Below, piece by piece: positions 17,662 through 25,821 of a stretch of 64,000 nucleotides of DNA (its first letter is position 1; each line of letters starts with the position of its first letter). The DNA comes from Streptomyces sp. NBC_01116. Lineage in GTDB: Bacteria; Actinomycetota; Actinomycetes; Streptomycetales; Streptomycetaceae. The notes beneath the pieces are model-generated. The model searched no databases and was not told the origin of the DNA. It saw nothing but the letters and a program-made list of their open reading frames with translations. Location: assembly GCF_041435495.1 (NCBI RefSeq), contig NZ_CP108644.1, positions 186,001-250,000 of the forward strand. Direction: 5' to 3'. A program made the position numbers and the translations under genes.

Positions 17662-17822
17662 GGGCTGTCCCGTAATCACTGGTGGATCAGCGTGCGGCGT
17701 CGGATGCGGTGCATCGCAAGGCGGAGGGACGTCCGCATACTGGATGTATGAGGACGTTCCGACAACGCGGCGAGACGCCGTAGCTGACGTCGCGCACCCG
17801 CCAGGGATGACGGGACAGCCCT
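17661..17822. mobile_element. 162-bp MITE
   Basis: AGGGCTGTCCCGTAATCA (from 17661) and the reverse complement of GATGACGGGACAGCCCT (ending 17822) are terminal inverted repeats matching AGGGCTGTCCCGT then an -AT- position. TA flanks both sides (17659-17660, 17823-17824). There is no coding capacity. The ends match those of IS5/IS630-type Streptomyces elements, implying mobilisation in trans. The right TA contributes to the TAA stop codon of the neighbouring lanL gene. Confidence 0.7.
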
Positions 17823-20455
17823 TAGGTGTCGTTCCACAGCCGCGGGCCGCCCCGATCGCGCAGGCGGCGCAGGAAGGACAGAACGCCTGCGCTTCCGGTC
17901 GCCCAGCCCGGTCCTGATGCTGCAAGGGTGTTGTCGGGGAACAGCGGCTTCCGCATGGTGCCACCACTGCGGGCCATAATCAGTCCTGCCACGTCCTCGG
18001 CGGCTCGGTGCAACCGTTCGTCGCCGGTGGCAGCCGCAGCGTCGATGAGCAGTTCACCGACGCCGGACAGTCCGCAGCACTGGGAGACAGGGCTCATCCG
18101 GGGCGCGAGATCACGGCACGCCCAGGCGCACTGTACGCCCAGATCCGTTGTGGGCGGGTCCCCCTCATACCTGCCCGTCTCGATCAGGAGGGCGCCGATC
18201 CCGGCGAGTCCGCGACACCAGGATCCGTAGCGCCGGTGGGCTTCGGGACGGGCCGCCAGTGCCAGCAACCTCGGTGCGTGCGAGATCAGTTCGGCCAGAT
18301 CCTCGCGTGCGGCCGCACCGGCAGCCGGATGGCCGGTGAAGCGGTGGTAGGCGTGCAGGAAGTGGATCACACCCGCACGGCCGTGCGCGAAACCCAACGT
18401 GAACGCCGCCTCGGAGTCCGCCGCCGAGCTCTGCGGTTCGGCGCGCTCCCTCACGGCCCGTGCGGCCAGCAGTCCATGGACGCACTCTTCCGCTGCGGCC
18501 AGTCGCGCGCGAGCCTCTTCTTCGCGCCCCGCCGTCCGGGCGCGCTGGGCCAGCGTCAGCAGTCCGGTCCCGACGCCGGCCGCGCCGCTGATCTGGTCAC
18601 CGGTGTCGTCGTAGGAGGGCACGCTGTGCGGGGTGGCAGATGCCGGTGCGCCGTTCAGCTTGGTGGCGAAGTCGAGGAAGAGGTCGACTCCGGTACGGCC
18701 TGTGTGGAGCGCGGCGGTCAATGTCGCCAGCGCGGGGTGGTGTGCGGTCCGGTGGGCAAGGCCGGCCACAGCCTGGGGCACGCCGGGCTGTTGCGTGTGG
18801 TGCAGGAGTTCCAGGCCCACGCCTGCGGATCCGTCGTAGAGCGTCAGGCCGAAGCCTTGCTGCCCAGCTCGCGACGCTGGTCCTGTCGGGAGTTGGGCGG
18901 CGGCGCTCACACAGGTCGCCACGGTGTGCGCGATCAGGTCTTCCAGCATGCCTGGAGTGACCCTCGGGGGTGGAGTCCCGCGCTCAGAAGCCAAGGGAGA
19001 GGTCTGCGCACGGCCCCGTCGCACACAGGCTGCGCGCTGTACCGGGTCGGGGTGCATGAGCCCGGCGATGAGTTCGCGTACCGGCCGGTGCGCGGCACCC
19101 GGGAGTACGGCGGCCAGACATGCGAGAGTGCGGTCGCGGTTGACCTCGTCGTCGCGGTCGACGACGACAGGGTCCATGCCGGTCAGAGCGAAGTGGAGGG
19201 TCGCTCCGAGCGCGTACAGGTCGTCGGCGGGTCCGGACGGCCGCCCGGCGCGGTACACCGGCATCGAGTAGCCCGGTGTCGCACCGGAAGGCCGGTCGCC
19301 GTGCAGTGCGCTGACGCCGAAGTCCACGAGGTGCGCGGCACCGTCGTCGCCGAGCACTATGTTGGAGGGTTTGAGATCGCCGACCACGACGCCTCGGGCG
19401 TGCACGCTGTCGAGTACGGCGAGCAGACGGCGTGCCAGCTCGGCGACTCCGCGGCCGGTCGCGATCCCGCCGGCCGTGCCTGAGCCCGCAGGCACGGCCG
19501 CGGCAACGGGCTGGAAAGGGCCGTGGGCGAGTACGTCACGGCGCAGGTCGCGGGGACCGCAGTCGGTGGTGACCAAGTACTCGTCGTCCCCGTGCCGGAT
19601 GCGTTCGCGAACCCGGGGAACGCCGTCGACGCCGGTCAGCGCCGCGAGGACCGTGTGCTCGTGGCGCAGGCGGTCGCGGGCATCGACACCGTTGGCGTCC
19701 ACACCGGCGTGGGCCCTGGCCTGTTTGACGATCAGATGCTCGCCGGTCGCGCTGTCCACCGCGCGGTAGACGTCGCCGTGGGCAGAGCGGGTGATGCCCT
19801 TGGTGAGGCAGTATCGACCGCCGATCAGACGGGTGGGGCGGCCGGTGGGCGGATCGGCAGGCCGGAACGGGTCGGCGGCCCACGGCGGCTGACGGTAGCG
19901 GGTACCGGCGCGCCCGGGGAAACGCACTCCGTCAGGACCGGTCATGGCGAGCGCGGCATCGTCGACACCCGTGGCCCTGAACGGGCCGTAGCGGTAGTAG
20001 ACGGGAGCGTCGGGCCGGATGCGCCGGTCACTGAGCACTCGGGGGCCCGGCCGCCCGGACAGCAGATCGGCGAGTTCACCGCCGAGTGCCGTCACATCCT
20101 CAGCACGCGGATAGACGGTGATCGCCTTCCCGACGAGCGCCGGATCCCGATCACCGCTGTTCATGACGCCCAGCACCTCGGCGTCACGGGCGAACTTGGC
20201 GTCGCAGAGGTAACGCAGCAGCACGGGAACAACCAGATCCACGAGTGGCGACAGGTCATCCGGGCGGGCGGAGACATGCAGCTTCCAGCCGTGATCCGGG
20301 AGCTCGCCCCCGAGAGGGCGCGGGGCGAACAGGCAGAGCCACTGACCGTCCATGACGAGACGCCGGTCGCGGTCGGCGAGCAGCGTCTCGATCCGCTGCC
20401 CGATACCGCGGTCGCCGCCGGGCTCGACAGCACCATGTGACGAGACCGTGCGCAC
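17822..20455 (-). CDS. lanL: class IV lanthipeptide synthetase LanL
   Basis: This 877-residue trifunctional enzyme phosphorylates Ser/Thr of the precursor, eliminates phosphate and cyclises Cys onto the dehydro-residues. The N-terminal lyase part (residues 1-200) has PVYYRYGPF. The kinase (about 205-470) has LIVKQARAH and VVVGDLKPSNIVLG with Asp360, then LVDFGVS. The C-terminal LanC-like cyclase (about 500-877) has SWCRGLAGIG with Cys747 and QCCGLSGVGELL with Cys793-Cys794. Keeping three zinc ligands argues for class IV rather than class III LanKC. The Cys-Cys-Cys set, instead of Cys-Cys-His, is the ProcM-like variant. The start is placed at GTG 20455; a TTG at 20506 would overlap the precursor gene. 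The stop codon abuts a MITE. No transporter or protease gene is adjacent. Confidence 0.85.
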   Translation of the reverse strand: MRTVSSHGAVEPGGDRGIGQRIETLLADRDRRLVMDGQWLCLFAPRPLGGELPDHGWKLHVSARPDDLSPLVDLVVPVLLRYLCDAKFARDAEVLGVMNSGDRDPALVGKAITVYPRAEDVTALGGELADLLSGRPGPRVLSDRRIRPDAPVYYRYGPFRATGVDDAALAMTGPDGVRFPGRAGTRYRQPPWAADPFRPADPPTGRPTRLIGGRYCLTKGITRSAHGDVYRAVDSATGEHLIVKQARAHAGVDANGVDARDRLRHEHTVLAALTGVDGVPRVRERIRHGDDEYLVTTDCGPRDLRRDVLAHGPFQPVAAAVPAGSGTAGGIATGRGVAELARRLLAVLDSVHARGVVVGDLKPSNIVLGDDGAAHLVDFGVSALHGDRPSGATPGYSMPVYRAGRPSGPADDLYALGATLHFALTGMDPVVVDRDDEVNRDRTLACLAAVLPGAAHRPVRELIAGLMHPDPVQRAACVRRGRAQTSPLASERGTPPPRVTPGMLEDLIAHTVATCVSAAAQLPTGPASRAGQQGFGLTLYDGSAGVGLELLHHTQQPGVPQAVAGLAHRTAHHPALATLTAALHTGRTGVDLFLDFATKLNGAPASATPHSVPSYDDTGDQISGAAGVGTGLLTLAQRARTAGREEEARARLAAAEECVHGLLAARAVRERAEPQSSAADSEAAFTLGFAHGRAGVIHFLHAYHRFTGHPAAGAAAREDLAELISHAPRLLALAARPEAHRRYGSWCRGLAGIGALLIETGRYEGDPPTTDLGVQCAWACRDLAPRMSPVSQCCGLSGVGELLIDAAAATGDERLHRAAEDVAGLIMARSGGTMRKPLFPDNTLAASGPGWATGSAGVLSFLRRLRDRGGPRLWNDT

Positions 20456-20483
20456 GTCGGCCCCGGCCGGGGCCGACGTGCGC
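20450..20483. terminator. perfect 34-bp palindrome between lanA and lanL
   Basis: Bases 20450-20466 (GCGCACGTCGGCCCCGG) and 20467-20483 are exact reverse complements with no loop bases. On the reverse strand it begins 10 nt after the precursor stop and covers the proposed lanL GTG. Such intergenic hairpins in lanthipeptide operons usually allow partial read-through, giving more precursor than enzyme; that role is inferred. It may also mask lanL translation. Confidence 0.7.
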
Positions 20484-20492
20484 TGTCCTCGC

Positions 20493-20654
20493 CTAGTCGC
20501 AGCCAACGCGGGTAGTCGCCGTCGGGAACGGCTCAGGCAGACACGCCTCGATACCGCGGCCGGGGTCGGACTGGTCCTCGAACGGGATCTCTTCTTCCTC
20601 CACGGCCACGTCGAGTGGGCCGGCGTCGCGGATCTGCACTGCCAGGGAGCTCAT
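20493..20654 (-). CDS. lanA: lanthipeptide precursor peptide (class IV)
   Basis: This 53-residue peptide is read from ATG 20654 behind AGGAAAGGACC. The leader (about residues 1-33) is MSSLAVQIRDAGPLDVAVEE followed by EEIPFEDQSD, acidic with an LDV-type hydrophobic patch. The candidate core from about residue 34 is GIEACLPEPFPTATTRVGCD. It has Cys38 and Cys52 plus Thr45, Thr47 and Thr48, so up to two methyllanthionine rings are possible. The C-terminal Cys-Asp is unusual. The gene is 37 nt upstream of the synthetase, which supports the pairing. The leader/core boundary and ring pattern are inference. Confidence 0.75.
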   Translation of the reverse strand: MSSLAVQIRDAGPLDVAVEEEEIPFEDQSDPGRGIEACLPEPFPTATTRVGCD

Positions 20655-21058
20655 GACGGTCCTTTCCTCTGCGAAGAAGGAAGGTGGGCATGCCAGTCGG
20701 CGAGTGCCGAACCCCCACCACGACCCATCAGCGTAGAACTGGGCCGACACTTCCGACTCCGCCATTTGGGTGACACTCGCCGTTGCCGCGGCGATCCTCT
20801 TCTCCAGTTCCTCGGCCCGCGCACTGAGGGCGCTCATGTTCACGGTTGGTATCCGGGGTATCGGCATGCGCCGTCCCGGCGGCACTGACCCCAGGAACCC
20901 CTGCTGGCCTGATCCGCTACACCCCACCCAGAACGATCACTACCGACCCGCACAACCGCTGATACCAGCCGAAGAACCATGTGCGGCGCAGCGCAAGCAG
21001 CTGGCCGCGCCCGGTGTGGGGCGGGCGGCGGCGGACCGATGTGGGGCGGGTGAGCGGC
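20655..21058. other. upstream region of the lanthipeptide operon
   Basis: About 400 bases that should contain the lanAL promoter. On the reverse strand the precursor frame is open back to 20927 and reads MSALSARAEELEKRIAAATA from 20839. No ribosome binding site precedes that start and the precursor has its own good one, so I do not extend the gene. No other gene is seen. Confidence 0.35.
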
Positions 21059-21440
21059 TCATGATCCGGAACCCAGCAGCGCCCCGGCGGGCTGGTCAGA
21101 GTGCCATCGGGCGGCCGGGGCAGTGGTGGTCAGGCTGGGCCGAAGAAGTGGCTGCCCGGGGCTGTCCGGGTCGTTGTGCAGGAAGTGCTGGCAAATCGTC
21201 CGGAGGAACTCCGGGCGGGAGACCATGTCGTCGGCGCCGTCGGTGTCCAGTCTCCTGAACGCCTGCAGGCCGTCGGCCTCCTCAAGGCCCCACGCGTCAG
21301 TCAGGAAACGGATGCACTCCTCCTGGCCGATCTCGTTGTCGCCGACGACATCGATCACGTCGAAAGCACGTGCCCGAGCCCGTCGGCCACGTTCAGCCGG
21401 CTCGTGTCGGTCCTCGCCAGACGAGCCGCGGCGACGTACT
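21059..21440 (-). pseudogene. EF-hand calcium-binding protein, frameshifted
   Basis: The reverse strand reads ARLARTDTSRLNVADGLGHV then LST and a stop. One frame away it continues FDVIDVVGDNEIGQEECIRF, LTDAWGLEEADGLQAFRRLD and VSRPEFLRTICQHFL. This is a calerythrin-type EF-hand protein. The first loop has Val where the second Asp ligand should be. The last loop (DTDGADDMVSRPE) is one residue too long. Together with the frameshift near 21362 this indicates loss of function. Confidence 0.55.
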
Positions 21441-21763
21441 CGTCCCTGCCTCACCGGTCCCCCTGCACGTCCGCGCTCACGACCGGCGATCTTCTTTCCC
21501 GCGTCGATGCCTTGTCCACTGTGCGGCACGTGGGCTCCGGGAGGACGGTCAGTGCTCTCTTCTGTGGGCCCGGCCCATCGTGGCAGCGAGGCCGGACCGG
21601 CCCGGAATACGGCGACCGCGCCCAGTTGCTCGGGCATCGAGCGCGGCGAGTCCGCCCGGTGGTGCGCAACCGGTGAAGACGTGTGAGGGCGCGCGACAGT
21701 CCCGCGGCGGTCCTGCGATTCTGTTCGCTGACAGATCGTCGGCTCCTGAAGGGCATCACCACC

Positions 21764-22078
21764 ATGCGCATGAACCGTCCCATCACCATCGTCCTGACCG
21801 CCGCGCTCGGTTGCGCCGGTGCCCTCGCCGCAGGCCCCGCGGCCGGCGCTTCCGCCCCAGTGGGATGCCAGTACAAAGTCGTGTGGCCGACCGCTGGTGT
21901 GTACGAAAACCCGAACCCGAACAGCGTGGTCGTCAAGACCAAGCACGCCGGTGACATAGTCGGCGCCTCGACCTGCGAGGGTGCCGGCTACAACGAGTAC
22001 GGCTACGTTCTTGTCACCACCGACGCGGCAGCCGACGGCCGGGGCTGGATGCGCGAAGAGGCCGTGGTTCAGATCTGA
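21764..22078 (+). CDS. small secreted SH3-like protein
   Basis: This 104-residue protein has a Sec signal peptide: MRMNRPITIVLTAALGCAGA then LAAGPAAGASA, with cleavage probably after the last Ala. The mature part has a single bacterial SH3-like fold: CQYKVVWPTAGVYENPN, VVVKTKHAGDIVGAST and GRGWMREEAVVQI. Two cysteines (in VGCQYKV and STCEG) could form a disulphide. Such proteins are exported in streptomycetes and often bind cell wall, though the role is unproven. GAAGGGC lies about 10 nt before ATG 21764; a second ATG follows two codons later. Confidence 0.7.
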   Translation: MRMNRPITIVLTAALGCAGALAAGPAAGASAPVGCQYKVVWPTAGVYENPNPNSVVVKTKHAGDIVGASTCEGAGYNEYGYVLVTTDAAADGRGWMREEAVVQI

Positions 22079-22277
22079 CGCACCCGCACGGCTCCGGGCC
22101 GAGACCCCTTGCCTCGGAGCGGCCCGTCGCAGCTGGGTGCGGTCATCGTGGAGGGCGGCGGGGTGTCCGGACTTACCCGCGCCGAGGAACGGGCGGCAGC
22201 TGGGTGCCGCAACAACGATGCCTGCCGGTCCCGCCCTCCGAGCTGATCCGCCACGACGGGGCCAAGGGACCCGCCTC

Positions 22278-22760
22278 TCACCGCCCACGGTCGTGCCGGG
22301 GAGCGAGGGCAGTCTGCTGCCGGTGAGCGGGCACGGCGGGGGCGGGCTGCTTCGACGGTGCTGCCTCGGCGCGGCAGCGGGGGCATCGTGTTCTACTCGC
22401 CGGGGCTGGGCAGGTGAGGTCTCGCTGTTCCAGTTCCCATGAGGCGAGGGCGGCTGTTCGTGCGTTGGTGCTGGGCTTCTGTGGGAGCGGGCGAGTGGCT
22501 GCAAGGAACTCCAGGGTGTCATCGCGGGCCAGGGACAGCAGTGCGGTGTTGCCCGGCGGGCGCAGCCGGATGACGATGCGCTGGGTGTCGCCGGGTCCTT
22601 CGGGCCCGGGCCAGACGATGGCATCGCCCAGACAGATGCCGGTGTGCAGTCCGTCGACCCGGAGCTCGCGTACGAAGATCCACTCCAGCTCCGCTTCCGC
22701 TGCCGCGTAAGGACAGCCGTGACCGCGTAGGGGTCATTCGTGCGGTGCACGAGTTGAGTC
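22278..22760 (-). pseudogene. SsgA-like (SALP) sporulation/division protein, frameshifted
   Basis: The reverse strand reads HRTNDPYAVTAVL in one frame. After a shift near 22700 it reads AELEWIFVRELRVDGLHTGI, LGDAIVWPGPEGPGDTQRIV, IRLRPPGNTALLSLARDDTL and EFLAATRPLP, ending near 22278. This matches SsgA/SsgB-like proteins ('DPYAVxxxF', 'WxFxRDLLxxGLxxPxGxGDVxVWP', 'ALLxxxxxxxxxFLxxT'). These proteins control sporulation-specific cell division and are confined to actinomycetes, a useful taxonomic marker. The frameshift and the missing proper N-terminus suggest a dead copy. Confidence 0.55.
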
Positions 22761-22829
22761 GGGGTGCGGTCGCCGTGGTCGTCTTCGGCGTCGGCTACGG
22801 ACGTGGCGCACTGGTCCGCAGGACCGTAG

Positions 22830-23065
22830 GACAGCGGCCCCACGCGCTCGGCGGCGGATGCCCGTGGATGTCGATCGTGGTCTTGACCGATCGGTGGCCC
22901 AGCCGACGTGACAGCTCGCCGATCGGGACGTCTTGGGCCAAGGCGATCGAGGCGAGGAAGTAACCCAGGCTGTCGTGCATGTGTGCCGTCTCACCGTCCA
23001 GGCCGGCCGACCGACCGGCACGCCTCTTCTGAAGTGGCAACCGTGGATGGACGCGGTGGGCATCG
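22830..23065 (-). pseudogene. tyrosine recombinase C-terminal remnant
   Basis: The reverse strand reads HMHDSLGYFLASIALAQDVP, IGELSRRLGHRSVKTTIDI then HGHPPPSAWGRC. This is the catalytic C-terminus of a phage/ICE integrase, in which 'HDLRHxxAS', 'LGHxSVxTTxDIYGH' are expected. Here DLRH has become DSLGY, and the nucleophilic Tyr of IYGH is His, so two catalytic elements are lost. The N-terminal parts are missing. It marks a former integration event. Confidence 0.6.
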
Positions 23066-23340
23066 TGCTCCTGCCGTGGGAATGCGGGGAGAACAAGGCT
23101 TCAAGCCTGCGCCGCTTGCTTCTCTGCCTGAGAAAGATCACGGGCGCCCGGCTTCCACGTCGACAGGACAAGGCCGGGGCCTAAGGGCTGTCCCGCAATC
23201 CCGCGCCCCCGCCCCCCGTTCCACTTGCGCGACACAGCGATATCCAGGCCGAAAGGAAACCGAGAGCGGACCGAGAGCGCATCACGAGGGGCGCCGCGCA
23301 CTGTACGAGGTGCAGGCACCGAGCCCGAGAAGGAACCGTG
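23066..23340. other. intergenic region with a solo MITE-like end
   Basis: No gene is seen. CTAAGGGCTGTCCCGCAATC at 23181-23200 matches the terminus of the MITE at 17661, but no partner repeat is visible nearby. The 3' part supplies the ribosome binding site (GAAGGA) for the FMN reductase. Confidence 0.4.
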
Positions 23341-23925
23341 ATGCGGGAACGCAGACTGAACCTGGCCGTACTCATCGGCAGCACCCGCGCCGGCCGCTTC
23401 GGCCCCGTCCCCGCCCAGTGGATCGCCGCCGAGGCGGCCAAGCGCGACGACTTCGACGTCGATGTGATCGACCTGGCCCAAGTGTGGCTGCCCGACGTGC
23501 TGCCAGAGAGCCTCGACCGCCCGCTGCCGCAGGCCGTGATCGACCTCGCCTCCTGGTTGGACGGGGCGGACGCGTTCGTGATCGTCACACCGGAGTACAA
23601 CCACAGCTTCCCCGCCTCCCTGAAGAACGCCATCGACTGGTACGTCGACGCGTGGAAGGCGAAGCCGGTCGCCTTCGTCTCCTACGGCGGCATGGCCGGC
23701 GGGCTGCGCGCGGTGGCCGACCTGCGGGGCGTCTTCCCCGGGCTGCACAGCGTCACCGTCCGGGACTCCGTCTGCTTCCCGAACTACCAGGAGCACTTCG
23801 ACGCCGAGGGCCGGCCCGTGGACCCCGAGGGCTGTGCAACGGCGGCCACGACCATGTTCGACCAACTCGCCTGGTGGGGCTACGTCCTGAGCGACGCCCG
23901 CGCCCGGCAGCCGTATCCGGGCTAG
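23341..23925 (+). CDS. NADPH-dependent FMN reductase family protein
   Basis: This 194-residue flavodoxin-fold reductase carries IGSTRAGRFGPVPAQWI, the FMN phosphate-binding GSxR loop, near residue 13, and VTPEYNHSFPASLKNAIDW, the family signature, around residues 80-98. A SYGGMAGGLRAV flavin-contact segment follows. Members reduce FMN, quinones or azo/chromate compounds with NAD(P)H in the cytoplasm. The start at ATG 23341 is preferred because GAAGGA lies 8 nt upstream; a GTG codon sits just before it. It is followed after 98 nt by an MFS exporter, with which it may form a stress or drug-response unit. Confidence 0.8.
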   Translation: MRERRLNLAVLIGSTRAGRFGPVPAQWIAAEAAKRDDFDVDVIDLAQVWLPDVLPESLDRPLPQAVIDLASWLDGADAFVIVTPEYNHSFPASLKNAIDWYVDAWKAKPVAFVSYGGMAGGLRAVADLRGVFPGLHSVTVRDSVCFPNYQEHFDAEGRPVDPEGCATAATTMFDQLAWWGYVLSDARARQPYPG

Positions 23926-24023
23926 GGCCTGTCCGGTCCTGGTCCGCCGGACGCACCCGGGCCCTCGCGGCCGTGCACGTAAGCAACCAGGCCTGATCAC
24001 GTTCCAGGCAAGAAAGGAAAGCC

Positions 24024-25607
24024 ATGTCATCGAATGCCCCCGAGGCCCCGGTCCGGAAGGCCGGGACGCGGGAATGGGTGGGACTGGCGGCGCTGGCCCT
24101 GCCCACCCTGCTGATCTCCCTCGACCAGAGCGTGCTGTACCTGGCCCTGCCCCACCTCGCCGAGGGTCTGAACCCCACCGGTACCCAGACCCTGTGGATC
24201 ATGGACATCTACGGCTTCCTGATCGCCGGCTTCCTGATCACCATGGGCACGCTGGGCGACCGGATCGGCCGCCGCAAGCTGCTGCTGATCGGTGCGACGG
24301 CCGTCGGCATCACCTCGGTCGCCGCCGCCTACTCCACCAGCGCGGAAGGGCTGATCGCCACCCGCGCCCTGCTCGGCATCGCCGCCGCCACCCTGATGCC
24401 GTCCACTCTCGCCCTCATCAGCAACATGTTCGAGGACCCGTACCAGCGTGGCCGCGCCATCGCGGTGTGGGCCAGCTGCTTCATGGGCGGCACCGCGCTC
24501 GGGCCGGTCGTCGGCGGCGCGATGCTGGAGTACTTCTGGTGGGGCTCGGTGTTCCTCATCGGGGTGCCCGTCATGGTGGTGCTGCTGATCGTCGCCCCCT
24601 TCGTCCTGCCGGAGTACAAGAATCCCGACGCGGGCAGGATCGACCTGCTCAGCGTCCTGCTGTCGCTGGTGTCGATCCTGGCGATCATCTACGGGCTGAA
24701 GGAACTCGCGCGTTACGGCTTCGCCCTGGTGCCGGTCATCTCGATCGTCCTCGGCCTGACGGTCGGCGCGGTGTTCCTGTCGCGTCAGGGCAAGCTCGAC
24801 GATCCGCTGCTCGACCTGAAGCTCTTCAAGATCGGCGCGTTCACCGCCGCACTGCTGATCCTCATGGTCTCCATGCTGGGCACCGGCGGCGGCTACCTGT
24901 TCATCACCGGGTTCGTCCAGATGGTGGAGGGCTATTCGCCGCTGGAGGCGGGCCTGTGGATGGTGCCCGCGGCCATCGCATCGATCCTCGCGGCGCAGTT
25001 GGCGCCGATCTTCGCCAAGCAGCACCCTCTCAGCACCGTCATCGGGGTGAGCCTGCTGATCGGCATGATCGGCTACGTGCTCCTCATCTTCGTCGGCCCG
25101 GTCGGCGGGATGCCCCTGCTGATCACCGGCTTCGTGATCACTTTCATCGGCGTCGGCACCTTCGGGGCGCTCGGCACCAACCTGGTCGTCGGGTCGGTCC
25201 CGCCGGAGCGGGGCGGCTCCGCGGCGGCGCTCTCCTCCATCAGCGGTGACCTGGGCACCGCACTCGGCATCGCCACGCTCGGCAGCCTGGGCACCGCCGT
25301 CTACCGCAGCTCGCTCGACGCGCCCGACGGCACACCGCCCGGCGCGGCCGACTCCGCCGAGGGAAGCATGGAGGGCGCGCTCAAGGCCGCTCGCGAACTG
25401 CCGTCCGATGCCGCCGACAGCCTGCTGGCCGCCGCATCGGACGCCTACGCCAGCGGGCTGAACGCGATCGGCGTCGCCTGCGCCGTCGTCACCGCGATCA
25501 GCGCGACCTTCGCGTTCACGCTGCTGCGCAAGAGCCGCGGGGCCGTCCCGTCCGGCGACGCTACGAAGGAGCAGGAGGAGGCCGGGGAATCGCTCCCGAC
25601 CACCTGA
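24024..25607 (+). CDS. DHA2-family MFS drug-efflux transporter
   Basis: This 527-residue protein has about 14 predicted membrane helices, the number for the DHA2 (QacA/SmvA/LfrA) drug:H+ antiporters. Motif A is present after helix 2 (GTLGDRIGRRKLLLIG), and the antiporter motif C-like segment GTALGPVVGGAMLEY lies in helix 5. The opening helix contains SLDQSVLYLALPHLAEGL, in which the usual DxTIVNVALP is recognisable as DQSVLYLALP. A soluble C-terminal tail of about 25 residues is acidic. It probably exports cationic drugs or a natural product. AAGAAAGGAAAG precedes ATG 24024. A strong terminator follows at 25634-25676. Confidence 0.88.
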   Translation: MSSNAPEAPVRKAGTREWVGLAALALPTLLISLDQSVLYLALPHLAEGLNPTGTQTLWIMDIYGFLIAGFLITMGTLGDRIGRRKLLLIGATAVGITSVAAAYSTSAEGLIATRALLGIAAATLMPSTLALISNMFEDPYQRGRAIAVWASCFMGGTALGPVVGGAMLEYFWWGSVFLIGVPVMVVLLIVAPFVLPEYKNPDAGRIDLLSVLLSLVSILAIIYGLKELARYGFALVPVISIVLGLTVGAVFLSRQGKLDDPLLDLKLFKIGAFTAALLILMVSMLGTGGGYLFITGFVQMVEGYSPLEAGLWMVPAAIASILAAQLAPIFAKQHPLSTVIGVSLLIGMIGYVLLIFVGPVGGMPLLITGFVITFIGVGTFGALGTNLVVGSVPPERGGSAAALSSISGDLGTALGIATLGSLGTAVYRSSLDAPDGTPPGAADSAEGSMEGALKAARELPSDAADSLLAAASDAYASGLNAIGVACAVVTAISATFAFTLLRKSRGAVPSGDATKEQEEAGESLPTT

Positions 25608-25633
25608 GCCCCTCCGGCGGGAACAGGGAACCA

Positions 25634-25676
25634 GAGGGCTCCGGCCCGGGACCCCATGGTCCGGGCCGGAGCCCTC
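25634..25676 (+). terminator. 16-bp perfect stem-loop after the MFS gene
   Basis: GAGGGCTCCGGCCCGG (25634-25649) and CCGGGCCGGAGCCCTC (25661-25676) are exact reverse complements around an 11-nt loop, 27 nt past the MFS stop codon. It is a factor-independent terminator of the U-less kind usual in Streptomyces. Confidence 0.8.
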
Positions 25677-25821
25677 CCGTACATGCACGCGGTCCGCCGC
25701 CTCCTCGCCAGCGGCACCTCGGCGGCGCCGGGCGTCGGCGCTCACGGGCCGGTCCCGGCCGCCCGCCGAACCGGTATCGCCCTGTTGTTCGTGGCCCGCC
25801 GCACTGAGTTAGCGTGATCAC

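Noticed and set aside
20456..20506. TTG 20506 as the lanL start
   Set aside because: It would overlap the end of the precursor gene and lacks a ribosome binding site. GTG 20455 is more plausible, although it lies in a hairpin.
20655..20927. A longer lanthipeptide precursor using the in-frame upstream extension
   Set aside because: The internal ATG 20654 has a good ribosome binding site and gives a normal 53-residue precursor. The upstream starts have none.
21059..22843. Long reverse-strand open frame considered as one 594-residue protein
   Set aside because: It is a chance join across an EF-hand pseudogene, the antisense of a secreted protein gene and an SsgA-like pseudogene; the homologous blocks fall in different frames.
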